Shown: piece by piece, positions 23,137-33,253 of the stretch
Numbering within the stretch: position 1 is the stretch's first letter
Layout of the letters: every line of letters starts with the position of its first letter
Assembly (NCBI GenBank): GCA_007693765.1
Contig: RECZ01000066.1
Location: forward strand, 1 to 33,253
Origin: Phycisphaerales bacterium
Lineage (GTDB): Bacteria; Planctomycetota; Phycisphaerae; Phycisphaerales; UBA1924
Reading direction: 5' to 3'
Length of the DNA stretch: 33,253 nt
Notes under the pieces: generated by a model
Databases searched by the model: none
Told to the model about the DNA's origin: nothing
What the model saw: only the letters and a program-made list of their open reading frames with translations
Program-made: the position numbers and the translations under genes

Positions 23137-23871
23137 TTAATTCCAGTTGACGCCCTTGGGGGCGTCGGGATCGATCTGCAATTCGGCGCGCTGCAGGAGC
23201 GAGCGCAGGTGGTCGAGTTCGCGCTCGATGATGCGCGCGCGCTGTGCGGGGTCCGCCTCGGCGAGCAGCGCGTAGCGGACGGCGCCGGCCTTGATGAGGT
23301 ACTGGCCGATGAGGTCGATGGCGACGCTGGTGGAGACCTCGTCGGGGTCGCGGTCGAGGTAGGCGGCAAGGCCCTCGCAGAGCGAGCCGCCCTGATGATC
23401 GACGAAGCGCGTGAGCGGATCGGCGCGCAGCGTCTCGCCGAGTCGGAAGCGGACGTCGGGCATCTCTTCTTCGTCGTCTTCGGGATCGCCGACAGGCGCG
23501 AGGATGACGGCGCGGTAGAGGCGGTCGGCGTCGGGATCGACTTCCTCCTCGATACGTGCGCGGCAGACGCCCTGAAGCAGGATGTTGAAGCGGCCGTCGG
23601 GCAGCCGCTCGTGCTGGACGATCTGCGCGATGCACACGGCGGGGCGGAGCGGCGGGCGCCCGTGGTACTCCTGCTTCCAGCGGTCGCCCTCGAACGCGGC
23701 GACGGCGATCTGGCCGGGGCCGTCGAGGGCCTCGCCGATCATCTGCTGGTAGCGGGGCTCGAAGATGTGCAGCGGCGCAACGGCGTTGGGCAGCAGGGCG
23801 ACCTCGTCGAGCGGGAAGACGGGCATCGGCCGGCCGAAGTTCACGCGGATGGCTTGGGATTCCTCTTCCAT
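23137..23871 (-). CDS. Stand-alone LON substrate-binding domain protein
   Basis: A 244-residue protein. ATG at 23871 begins MEEESQAIRVNFGRPMPVFPL; the frame is open upstream through the next gene, but that part is shadow. There is no strong ribosome site. A TACCAT box (23882-23887, minus strand) would start transcription only about four bases before the ATG. The LON N-terminal (PUA-like) fold runs from residue 14: MPVFPLDEVALLPNAVAPLHIFEPRYQQMI, then IAVAAFEGDR, PAVCIAQIVQHERLPDGRFNILLQGVCRARI. A helical half follows. It lacks the AAA+ and Ser-Lys protease domains of Lon, so it is not a protease. Such short LON-domain proteins are widespread; their substrates are unknown. It ends TAA at 23137. 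Confidence 0.88.
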   Translation of the reverse strand: MEEESQAIRVNFGRPMPVFPLDEVALLPNAVAPLHIFEPRYQQMIGEALDGPGQIAVAAFEGDRWKQEYHGRPPLRPAVCIAQIVQHERLPDGRFNILLQGVCRARIEEEVDPDADRLYRAVILAPVGDPEDDEEEMPDVRFRLGETLRADPLTRFVDHQGGSLCEGLAAYLDRDPDEVSTSVAIDLIGQYLIKAGAVRYALLAEADPAQRARIIERELDHLRSLLQRAELQIDPDAPKGVNWN

Positions 23872-23948
23872 GTCGTGCAGAATGGTAGGAGGGCGCCCCC
23901 GGACAAGCCCCCCGGAAGTTCCCACAGCCCCACAAGAAGCACCGGGCG

Positions 23949-24623
23949 TCAGGGCGACGTGGGAGACTCGCCGCTGGGGGCGAGGGCGGGCGCGTCGACG
24001 GGGCGGGCCTCGCGCCGGGCGAGGAGACCCGAGATCGTGCGGGCGACGGCCTGAGCGGCGTCGTCGTCGCGGGTGGCGTTGATGCGCCCGGAGAGTTCGA
24101 CGGGGCCGAGTCGGTCGGAGAAGGCGATGGAGGCCTCGGTCAGTCGGAGCGTGGCGCGACGGATGCGCCCTCCGAACGAACGGCCCTCCGGCGACCCGGA
24201 TGGCAGCAGGAACCCGCCGCCGCCGTAGACGCCCATGGCGCCGGGCGCGAGCACGATGTGGCGGATGGTGATGTTGCTGGCGTCGAAGTCGATGGGGGTT
24301 TGTCCGGCGCGCGGCCGGATGAACATGCGCACGTGGAGGATGTTGCCGGCGACGGCGTCGAGCGACTCGGGCGCGGTCGTCGTGATCGCGTCGAGCGAGA
24401 GGTCGCTGAGGTAGATGTTGGCGCTGTTGGGGTCGTCGCTGGTGAAGACGGCGGTGCGCCAACCGGGAGAAAGCACAGCGCCGGTCTCGAAGGCGCGGAG
24501 TTCGACGGAGCCGGCGCCGCCGAAGCCGATCGCGGCGCAGCCGCTGAGCGAGACCACGGCCGCGAGGCACAGCGCGGCGAGTGCGCCGGCGGCGGATCGA
24601 TGACGCGTGGTGATGCCGCTCAT
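23949..24623 (-). CDS. Predicted lipoprotein of unknown function
   Basis: A 224-residue lipoprotein. The N-terminus has a basic start, a hydrophobic core (AGALAALCLAAVVSLSGC) and a lipobox LSGC, so the mature protein would be lipidated at Cys near residue 28. The remaining sequence is beta-rich (SVELRAFETGAVLSPGWRTAVF, NILHVRMFIRPRAG, NITIRHIVLAPGAMGVYGGGGFLLPSG, VELSGRINATRDD) without a family I recognise; the C-terminal 30 residues are Pro/Ala-rich and probably disordered. ATG at 24623 overlaps the stop of the amidohydrolase-like gene by four bases (ATGA), which indicates translational coupling. The LON-domain gene follows 77 nt later on the same strand. Confidence 0.78.
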   Translation of the reverse strand: MSGITTRHRSAAGALAALCLAAVVSLSGCAAIGFGGAGSVELRAFETGAVLSPGWRTAVFTSDDPNSANIYLSDLSLDAITTTAPESLDAVAGNILHVRMFIRPRAGQTPIDFDASNITIRHIVLAPGAMGVYGGGGFLLPSGSPEGRSFGGRIRRATLRLTEASIAFSDRLGPVELSGRINATRDDDAAQAVARTISGLLARREARPVDAPALAPSGESPTSP

Positions 24624-25546
24624 TCGTTGGCGGGATTGGTCGCCATGGCGGCGGGGGCGGGCGCCGCGGCGCGGTCGTCGCGTGCTACGGTGGCGCCCTG
24701 CGGGAGGGGCTCGATGCCGAGGGCGTGGAGGGTGTCGCGTTCGATGATGGCGCGGAGCGTCTCGCGAGGGACGCCGGGGAGGGACGAGGCGCCGCGGATG
24801 GCGTTGACGGTGTAGATGTTCTCGATCGCGTGCTCGGGCGTGCAGTAGGGGAAGCCGGAGGCGAAGAGGAGCTTGTTGGTCGCGCCGCGCTCATAGGCGT
24901 AGGTGAGCGTGGAATACAGGGCCCAGGGGCGTGCGACGACGCTGCTGATCTCGACGAAGACGCGCTCGTGACGGAGGGCCATGAGGATGGCCTCGTCCGC
25001 CCAGGCGTAGCCGATGTCGCCGAGGATGAGCGTGAGGTCGGGGAGAGTGCGTGCGGCCTCGTCGAGGAGGACGGGGCGGGCGAAGTCGAGCACGCTGTCG
25101 GTGGAGGCGAGGCAGGGGTTGGAGACGAGCACCGGCAGGTTCTTCGAGGCGGCCTTCTCGAGGACGGCCAGCGCGCGGTCGTCGGTGGGGCGGCACCCCT
25201 GATCGGCGGGCGCGTACGTCAGGCCGGAGAGGCCGAGGTCGAGCGCGGCGTCGATGTCGTCGAGCGCGGTGTCGCTGGTGGGGTCGATGGGGGCGAAGCC
25301 GAGGAGTCGCTCGGGCGCTTCGTGGACGAGCGCCGCGATGCTCTCGGCGGCGATGTGCACATTGCAGCGGTCGGCGCGCCAGCCGACGAGGACGGCGGCG
25401 TCGACGATGGCGGTGGCGCGGTGGTAGGTGCTGCGGGAGGCGTCCGGCTCGGCGGGGGTTGGGGCGGAACGTGCGCGGGCGGGGAAACAGACCGGCGTGA
25501 GAGGATCCTTGCCGGTCCAGCTGCGAGTGCGAATATCAACGATCAT
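24620..25546 (-). CDS. Amidohydrolase-fold protein lacking the metal-binding residues
   Basis: A 308-residue TIM-barrel protein resembling the amidohydrolase_2 (ACMSD-like) family. Overall order is right: a short first strand MIVDIRTRSW, a helix-rich start, ERLLGFAPIDPTSDTALDDI, GLSGLTYAPADQGCRPTDDRAL, LPVLVSN, LTLILGDIGYAWADEAI, VFVEISSV, NKLLFASGFPYCTPEHAIENI. Where active members carry HxH in strand 1 this has RTR; the GH of the middle strand is GD; and the SDxP near the end is SGFP. So the usual divalent-metal ligands are all replaced and it is probably not a hydrolase. ATG 25546 has a distant GGAG. It is coupled by a 4-nt overlap to the lipoprotein gene, and the first of a three-gene minus-strand group. 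Confidence 0.75.
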   Translation of the reverse strand: MIVDIRTRSWTGKDPLTPVCFPARARSAPTPAEPDASRSTYHRATAIVDAAVLVGWRADRCNVHIAAESIAALVHEAPERLLGFAPIDPTSDTALDDIDAALDLGLSGLTYAPADQGCRPTDDRALAVLEKAASKNLPVLVSNPCLASTDSVLDFARPVLLDEAARTLPDLTLILGDIGYAWADEAILMALRHERVFVEISSVVARPWALYSTLTYAYERGATNKLLFASGFPYCTPEHAIENIYTVNAIRGASSLPGVPRETLRAIIERDTLHALGIEPLPQGATVARDDRAAAPAPAAMATNPANE

Positions 25547-25770
25547 TGGGGGAGGTGCTCCGTCGCTTCTCGCGGGCTGCTTCGTGGGCCGCGGGGAAGC
25601 GGGCTGCGTGACGAGGGGCTCGGGGGCCGGGTCCGTCCGTAGACACGGGGAGCCCGAGGGCTTCGTTCGGATGACATACTACCACTCTCAAGGCTGGGAG
25701 GGGGGTTAGCGGGGGCGGCCGGCGCGGCCCGGGCGTGAGGGAGGGCGGAAAAGGGCCCGCCAAGGGGGGC
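25547..25770. other. Gene-free spacer between the amidohydrolase-like gene and the rplK promoter
   Basis: Part of a 383-nt divergent spacer. It holds the start region of the minus-strand group; a possible extended -10 on that strand (TGGTAGTAT, near 25677-25685) has no -35. I see no tRNA, small gene or secE/nusG remnant in it. Confidence 0.4.
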
Positions 25771-25798
25771 TTGTCAGACGCGGGGGGTTTGCTACACT
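25771..25798 (+). promoter_or_regulatory. Promoter of the rplK-rplA-rplJ-rplL operon
   Basis: TTGTCA at 25771-25776 (five of six consensus bases) and TACACT at 25793-25798 (four of six) are separated by 16 nt. Transcription would begin near 25805 and leave a leader of about 125 nt before rplK. It is the best vegetative sigma-factor promoter in the window. Confidence 0.65.
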
Positions 25799-25929
25799 GT
25801 TCGGCTCGCCTCGGATCGCCGGGGCGATTCATCACACGCAAGAACCGTACGAACCACCGAGCCCGCCGCACGCCTTGGCCGGATGCGGCACGCTCGACCC
25901 CGAGAGGGCCGGTGGGAGGTGGAGCACCA

Positions 25930-26361
25930 ATGGCCAAGAAAGAAATCGTCAACACGTTCAAGGTGATGGCGCCCGGCGGCACCGCGACGCCCGCGCCCCC
26001 GCTCGGCCCCGCGCTGGGCGGCAACGGCGTCAACCCCGGCCAGTTCATCCAGCAGTTCAACGCCGCCACGGCGGAGCTGCGGGGCAAGGTCGTGGGCTGC
26101 GTCATCACGGTCTACAACGACCGCTCGTTCACCTTCGAGATCAAGTCCTCGCCGGCGTCCGTGCTGATCAAGGACGCCGCGAAGATCGAGAAGGGCTCCG
26201 GCGTCCCCAACAAGGACAAGGTCGGCTCCATCACGAAGGAGCAGGTCCGGGCGATCGCCGCGGAGAAGAAGGCCGACCTCAACGCGGCGAGCGAAGAGGC
26301 GGCGATGCGGATCATCGAAGGCACCGCCCGGTCGATGGGCGTGAACGTGGTGGAGGGCTGA
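25930..26361 (+). CDS. rplK: 50S ribosomal protein L11
   Basis: A 143-residue ribosomal protein of the GTPase-associated centre, binding 23S rRNA and needed for factor-dependent GTP hydrolysis and the stringent response. Start ATG 25930 has GGAG five bases upstream; an upstream open frame without ribosome-protein sequence is not used. Typical motifs are [23 protein letters not shown] near residues 20-42 and the C-terminal rRNA-binding domain with [27 protein letters not shown] and [11 protein letters not shown]. Length is standard. It opens the operon, and rplA follows after three bases. secE and nusG, which precede rplK in most bacteria, are absent from the window. Confidence 0.98.
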   Translation: MAKKEIVNTFKVMAPGGTATPAPPLGPALGGNGVNPGQFIQQFNAATAELRGKVVGCVITVYNDRSFTFEIKSSPASVLIKDAAKIEKGSGVPNKDKVGSITKEQVRAIAAEKKADLNAASEEAAMRIIEGTARSMGVNVVEG

Positions 26362-26364
26362 TCC

Positions 26365-27078
26365 GTGGCAACCAAGGAACTCTCAAAGAACATGCCCAAG
26401 CGCGCCCGTGAGAACGAGGCGATGCGCCCCGCCGAACCGCTGCCCATCGAGGAAGCGGTGTCGACGCTCAAGAAGTTCAAGGGCCCCAAGTTCGACCAGA
26501 CGGTGAACGTGTGCCTGCACCTGGGCATCGACACCAAGCAGGCCGATCAGGCGATCCGCGGCTCCATCGCGCTGCCCAAGGGCATCGGCAAGAGCAAGCG
26601 GGTCGTCGCGTTCTGCGGCTCCGACAAGGTCAAGGACGCGCTGGCCGCCGGCGCCGTGAAGGCCGGCGGCGAGGAGCTCATCGCCGAGGTCGACGGCGGC
26701 TGGATGGACTTCGACGTCGCTGTGGCGACGCCGGACATGATGCGCGTCGTGTCGCGTCTCGGTCGCGTGCTGGGCCCTAAGGGCCTGATGCCCTCGCCCA
26801 AGGCGGGCACCGTGACGCCCGACGTCGAGACGGCTGTGCGGGAGTACAGCGCCGGCAAGATCGAGTACCGCAACGACAAGGGCGGCAACGTCCACGCCGT
26901 GGTCGGCAAGATGAGCTTCAGCGAGGCCGACCTGCAGGAGAACCTGCGTCACTTCATCGACGCGATCGAGCGCGCCCGGCCACAGGCGGCCAAGGGCGTC
27001 TTCATCAAGCGGATCACCATCAGCGGGACCATGACGCCCGGCGTGCAGGTCAAGCACGTCGCCGCGGCCATCGCCTGA
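26365..27078 (+). CDS. rplA: 50S ribosomal protein L1
   Basis: A 237-residue protein of the L1 stalk on the large subunit, which moves with the E-site tRNA. GTG start at 26365 is served by GGAGG in the last codons of rplK (eight-base spacing); only three bases separate the genes. Family signatures include VNVCLHLGIDTKQADQAIRGS, LPKGIGKSKRVVAFC, and the L1 signature GRVLGPKGLMPSPKAGTV near residues 132-149, then NVHAVVGKMSF and the closing GVFIKRITISGTMTPGVQV. In other bacteria L1 also represses this operon by binding a leader that mimics its rRNA site; I did not find a convincing mimic here. Confidence 0.98.
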   Translation: MATKELSKNMPKRARENEAMRPAEPLPIEEAVSTLKKFKGPKFDQTVNVCLHLGIDTKQADQAIRGSIALPKGIGKSKRVVAFCGSDKVKDALAAGAVKAGGEELIAEVDGGWMDFDVAVATPDMMRVVSRLGRVLGPKGLMPSPKAGTVTPDVETAVREYSAGKIEYRNDKGGNVHAVVGKMSFSEADLQENLRHFIDAIERARPQAAKGVFIKRITISGTMTPGVQVKHVAAAIA

Positions 27079-27103
27079 GGCAGCGAGACATCGAGGAACG
27101 ACC

Positions 27104-27649
27104 ATGAGCGCCCACACCAAAAAATACATCATCCGCGACTACACGCAGCGCCTCGAGGGCTTGGACGATGCGCTGGTGATCTCGATCCGCGGCGTCAACG
27201 CGATCGACAACAACGCCATGCGCAACGCGCTGGCCGAGAAGCAGATCAAGGTGACCGTGGTGCGCAACAACCTGGCGCGCCACGCCTTCAAGGAGTCGCT
27301 GCTGGGCAACGCCTCGCCGCTGCTCAAGGGCCCCTCGGCGTTCGCCTACGGCGGGCAGTCGGTGGTGGACGTCGCCCGTGAACTGATCAAGTGGGCCGAG
27401 AAGCTCGAGCACCTCGAGCTCAAGGGCGCCGTGCTCGACGGGCAGATCTTCGAGGGCAAGGCCGGCGTCGAGAAGCTGAGCAAGATGCCCACCCGCGAAG
27501 AGGCCCTCTCGCAGGCGGTCACGCTCATCCTCAGCCCCGGCGGCAAGCTCGTCAGCCAGCTCAAGGGCCCCGGCTCCACGCTGGCCTCCATCCTCAAGAG
27601 CATCGAAGAGAAGCTGGAGAAGGGCGAGACGATCGCCAAGTCCGCCTGA
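27104..27649 (+). CDS. rplJ: 50S ribosomal protein L10
   Basis: A 181-residue protein that anchors the L7/L12 stalk to 23S rRNA. ATG at 27104 has GAGGA seven bases upstream. N-terminal rRNA-binding part: YTQRLEGLDDALVISIRGVNAIDNNAMRNAL, KQIKVTVVRNNLARHAF and LLKGPSAFAYGGQS. The C-terminal helix that binds L12 dimers is seen in STLASILKSIEEKLEKGE. A 25-nt gap separates it from rplA. The spacer that follows, before rplL, is unusually long (170 nt) and structured, so L10 and L12 amounts may be set separately here. Confidence 0.97.
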   Translation: MSAHTKKYIIRDYTQRLEGLDDALVISIRGVNAIDNNAMRNALAEKQIKVTVVRNNLARHAFKESLLGNASPLLKGPSAFAYGGQSVVDVARELIKWAEKLEHLELKGAVLDGQIFEGKAGVEKLSKMPTREEALSQAVTLILSPGGKLVSQLKGPGSTLASILKSIEEKLEKGETIAKSA

Positions 27650-27712
27650 GCGTCGCTTCCCGAACAGATACACACCCGTCGCGGCCGCGCGGCGGATCGA
27701 ACCAGAGACCTT

Positions 27713-27765
27713 TGTTCAGACTGGCCCCCGGGTTAAAGGCCGAGCGTTCGGCCCCTCTCTGAACA
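27713..27765 (+). ncRNA. Nested hairpin in the rplJ-rplL spacer (cis-regulatory candidate)
   Basis: An outer stem pairs TGTTCAGA (27713-27720) with TCTGAACA (27758-27765), all 8 bp perfect. Inside it, GGCCGA (27738-27743) pairs with TCGGCC (27748-27753) around a GCGT loop. No U-tract follows, so it is not a simple terminator. It lies 55 nt before rplL and could be a processing or L10/L12-related control element. Confidence 0.45.
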
Positions 27766-27819
27766 CCGTCACGCGTCGGCGTCCGCAGGGCCCGGCGCGG
27801 AGCAAGAAAGCAGGATCCC

Positions 27820-28224
27820 ATGTCCGAGACCGCAACCGTTGAATTCAGCGCGAAGATCTCCAAGCTGGGCGATGAGCTCGCCGGCCTGACGCTCAAAGAG
27901 GCCGTGGACCTCGGCGAGTACATGAAGGAGACGTACGGCATCGAGCCCGCCGCGGGCGGCGCCGTGATGATGGCCGGCCCCGCCGCCGCTGGCGCCGAGG
28001 CCGCCGAGGAGAAGTCCACATTCGACGTGGTGCTCACCGGCGCCGGCGACAAGAAGATCCAGGTGATCAAGGTCGTGCGCGAGCTGACCGGCCTGGGCCT
28101 GAAGGAAGCCAAGGACCTCGTCGACGGCGCCCCCAAGCCCGTCAAGGAGGGGGTCTCGAAGGAAGACGCCGACAAGATGAAGGCGCAGCTGGAAGAGGTC
28201 GGCGCCTCGGTCGAGCTGAAGTAA
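27820..28224 (+). CDS. rplL: 50S ribosomal protein L7/L12
   Basis: A 134-residue acidic stalk protein, present in several copies per ribosome, that recruits the translational GTPases. ATG 27820 has AGGA five bases upstream. N-terminal dimerisation helices ([24 protein letters not shown]) lead to an Ala/Gly hinge near residues 45-62. The C-terminal domain starts [21 protein letters not shown] and ends [11 protein letters not shown], with the factor-binding surface around [20 protein letters not shown]. It is slightly longer than the 120-residue E. coli protein because of the N-terminus and hinge. A perfect hairpin follows its stop. Confidence 0.98.
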   Translation: MSETATVEFSAKISKLGDELAGLTLKEAVDLGEYMKETYGIEPAAGGAVMMAGPAAAGAEAAEEKSTFDVVLTGAGDKKIQVIKVVRELTGLGLKEAKDLVDGAPKPVKEGVSKEDADKMKAQLEEVGASVELK

Positions 28225-28235
28225 CGCACCGCGCG

Positions 28236-28267
28236 CTCGTCGGGGGAGGCCCGCCTCCCCCGACGAG
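28236..28267 (+). other. Perfect 14-bp hairpin between rplL and rpoB
   Basis: CTCGTCGGGGGAGG (28236-28249) pairs with its exact complement at 28254-28267 around a CCCG loop. It starts 11 nt after the rplL stop. There is no U-tract (ATGCTTGCG follows), so a role as partial attenuator, RNase III site or 3'-end stabiliser is more likely than full intrinsic termination. Enteric bacteria also have an attenuator and an RNase III site in this interval. Confidence 0.6.
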
Positions 28268-28368
28268 ATGCTTGCGCAGCGTGGGCCGGCGACGCGCCGG
28301 CCTCGTCTGTGCGGCATTTGTTCGGATCAGGACTCGGTAGATTTCATGAAAACGTTTTGCTCTGCAGG

Positions 28369-28398
28369 TTGCTCCGCCGTTGTGCGGGGTGCTAGAGT
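28369..28398 (+). promoter_or_regulatory. Candidate internal promoter for rpoBC
   Basis: TTGCTC (28369-28374) and TAGAGT (28393-28398) are 18 nt apart, and TGC directly before TAGAGT makes an extended -10. The surrounding stretch from 28315 to 28370 is the most AT-rich part of the operon. The leader to rpoB would be about 113 nt. Confidence 0.4.
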
Positions 28399-28517
28399 GC
28401 AGGGCTTGACGCGACTCGGGTGCGACACGCTCACGAACTCACTCATCACAATTCTCGGCAGGCGCATGGCGATGTCACGCGAAGCCGGGATTTGTGCACA
28501 CCATCGCGAGGTCATCG

Positions 28518-32324
<3,807 letters not shown>

Positions 32325-32406
32325 CGCGCACGGGTTTGATCGGCGACACCGGCGCACGTGCGATGACCTCTGACGAACACGCCTCCTGCAGGGAGCGGAT
32401 AGACCA

Positions 32407-33253
32407 ATGGCAGAAACGATTTACGACCGGATCAACGACTACGGCTCCGTGAAGATCACCCTCGCTTCGCCCAACGACATCCGGTCGTGGTCGTTCGGCG
32501 AGGTGAAGAAGCCCGAGACGATCAACTACCGCACCTACCGCCCCGAGAAGGACGGTCTGTTCTGCGAGCGGATCTTCGGGCCCGAGCGCGACTACGAGTG
32601 CGCGTGCGGCAAGTACAAGGGCACGAAGTACAAGGGCATCATCTGCGACCGCTGCGGCGTGAAGGTGACGCACTCGCGCGTGCGGCGCAAGCGGATGGGG
32701 CACATCAACCTCGCCGCGCCGATCGTGCACATCTGGTTCTTCAAGGCGCTGCCGAGCCGCCTGGGCACGCTGCTGGGCGTGAAGACGACGGACCTCGAGA
32801 AGATCGTTTACTTCCAGGACTACATCGTCGTCGAGCCCGGCGACACGGAGATGAAGTTCAAGCAGCTGCTCACCGAGGACGAGTACCGCGCCCAGATGGA
32901 GAAGCACGGCAACGCCTTCCGCGCGCTCATGGGCGCCGAGGCGATCCGCGAGCTGCTCGAGCGCATCGACCTCGACCAGGTGGCGATGGAGCTCCGCGAG
33001 GAGCTGCGCAACACCCGCAGCAAGCAGAAGACCAAGGACCTCGCCAAGCGCCTCAAGCTCGTCGAGCAGCTCCGCAACTCCGAGAACGACCCCTCGTGGC
33101 TGGTGATGGACGTCATCCCCGTCATCCCGCCCGACCTGCGCCCGCTGGTGCTGCTGGAGTCGGGCAACTTCGCCACGAGCGACCTCAACGACCTGTACCG
33201 GCGCATCATCAACCGCAACAACCGCCTCAAGAAGCTGATGGACCTCAACGCCC
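32407..33253 (+). CDS. rpoC: DNA-directed RNA polymerase subunit beta', 3' end outside window
   Basis: The first 282 codons of beta', cut by the right edge with no stop. ATG 32407 starts [59 protein letters not shown] is the standard N-terminal signature. The zinc ribbon has its four cysteines at residues 65, 67, 80 and 83 ([17 protein letters not shown]), followed by [28 protein letters not shown]. The segment [43 protein letters not shown] is the entry to the lid and rudder region. A GGAG lies about 12 bases upstream of the ATG. The catalytic NADFDGD lies beyond the window. Confidence 0.98.
   Translation, partial: MAETIYDRINDYGSVKITLASPNDIRSWSFGEVKKPETINYRTYRPEKDGLFCERIFGPERDYECACGKYKGTKYKGIICDRCGVKVTHSRVRRKRMGHINLAAPIVHIWFFKALPSRLGTLLGVKTTDLEKIVYFQDYIVVEPGDTEMKFKQLLTEDEYRAQMEKHGNAFRALMGAEAIRELLERIDLDQVAMELREELRNTRSKQKTKDLAKRLKLVEQLRNSENDPSWLVMDVIPVIPPDLRPLVLLESGNFATSDLNDLYRRIINRNNRLKKLMDLNA

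Noticed and set aside
32353-32362. 10-bp palindrome in the rpoB-rpoC spacer
   Set aside because: A short GC palindrome is expected by chance in such sequence and it has no loop to form a stable hairpin.

Overview
This high-GC window (roughly 70% G+C by eye, with codon third positions almost all C or G) most resembles a chromosomal segment from the Planctomycetota, probably the class Phycisphaerae. That placement is an inference. It rests on a small membrane protein ending in a zinc ribbon of the form CxxCxYDL...CPxCG that is typical of that group, on a short palindromic repeat of a type often met in planctomycete genomes, on secreted beta-helix, TPR and HEAT-like proteins, and on the general character of RpoB and RpoC. 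No transposase, phage gene, tRNA, rRNA or CRISPR array was seen.

Layout. (1) 1-6057: the purine gene purM, entering from the left edge in a frame that is already open; a small unknown protein; a secreted TPR protein with a small membrane protein upstream of it (minus strand); and a divergent secreted HEAT-like protein. (2) 6182-9078: a peptide ABC transporter substrate-binding protein translationally coupled to an OppB/DppB permease, with no second permease and no ATPases nearby. (3) 9079-10402: a Tat-like-exported beta-helix protein between its own promoter and a good intrinsic terminator. (4) 10502-21569: an envelope and glycan neighbourhood. It holds a PagL-like outer-membrane protein, a CBU_0592-type membrane protein, galE, a DUF368/PopT undecaprenyl-phosphate translocase, two small membrane proteins on the minus strand, and a four-gene operon for nonulosonic (sialic-type) acid. 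(5) 21690-25546: an HDOD signalling protein, the zinc-ribbon membrane protein, and a minus-strand trio (amidohydrolase-like protein, lipoprotein, stand-alone LON-domain protein). (6) 25771-33253: rplK-rplA-rplJ-rplL-rpoB-rpoC', with rpoC cut by the right edge.

The most distinctive locus is 15030-21569. Its first gene encodes a 1206-residue protein with three parts: a motility-accessory-factor (Maf, MptE-like) glycosyltransferase, an SpsF-like nucleotidyltransferase fold, and a radical-SAM-like barrel without the iron-sulfur cysteine motif. The next three genes, each overlapping its predecessor by 4 nt, are neuA (CMP-sugar synthetase), neuB (condensing synthase) and neuC (hydrolysing UDP-GlcNAc 2-epimerase). 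Together they could make UDP-GlcNAc into ManNAc, then a nonulosonate, then CMP-nonulosonate, and transfer it to a protein or other acceptor. The tripartite fusion is the best candidate here for an undescribed system.

At the right end, the ribosomal protein and RNA polymerase genes have a clear promoter before rplK, a nested hairpin between rplJ and rplL, and a perfect 14-bp hairpin between rplL and rpoB followed by a possible internal promoter. secE and nusG, the usual upstream neighbours of rplK, are not in the window.
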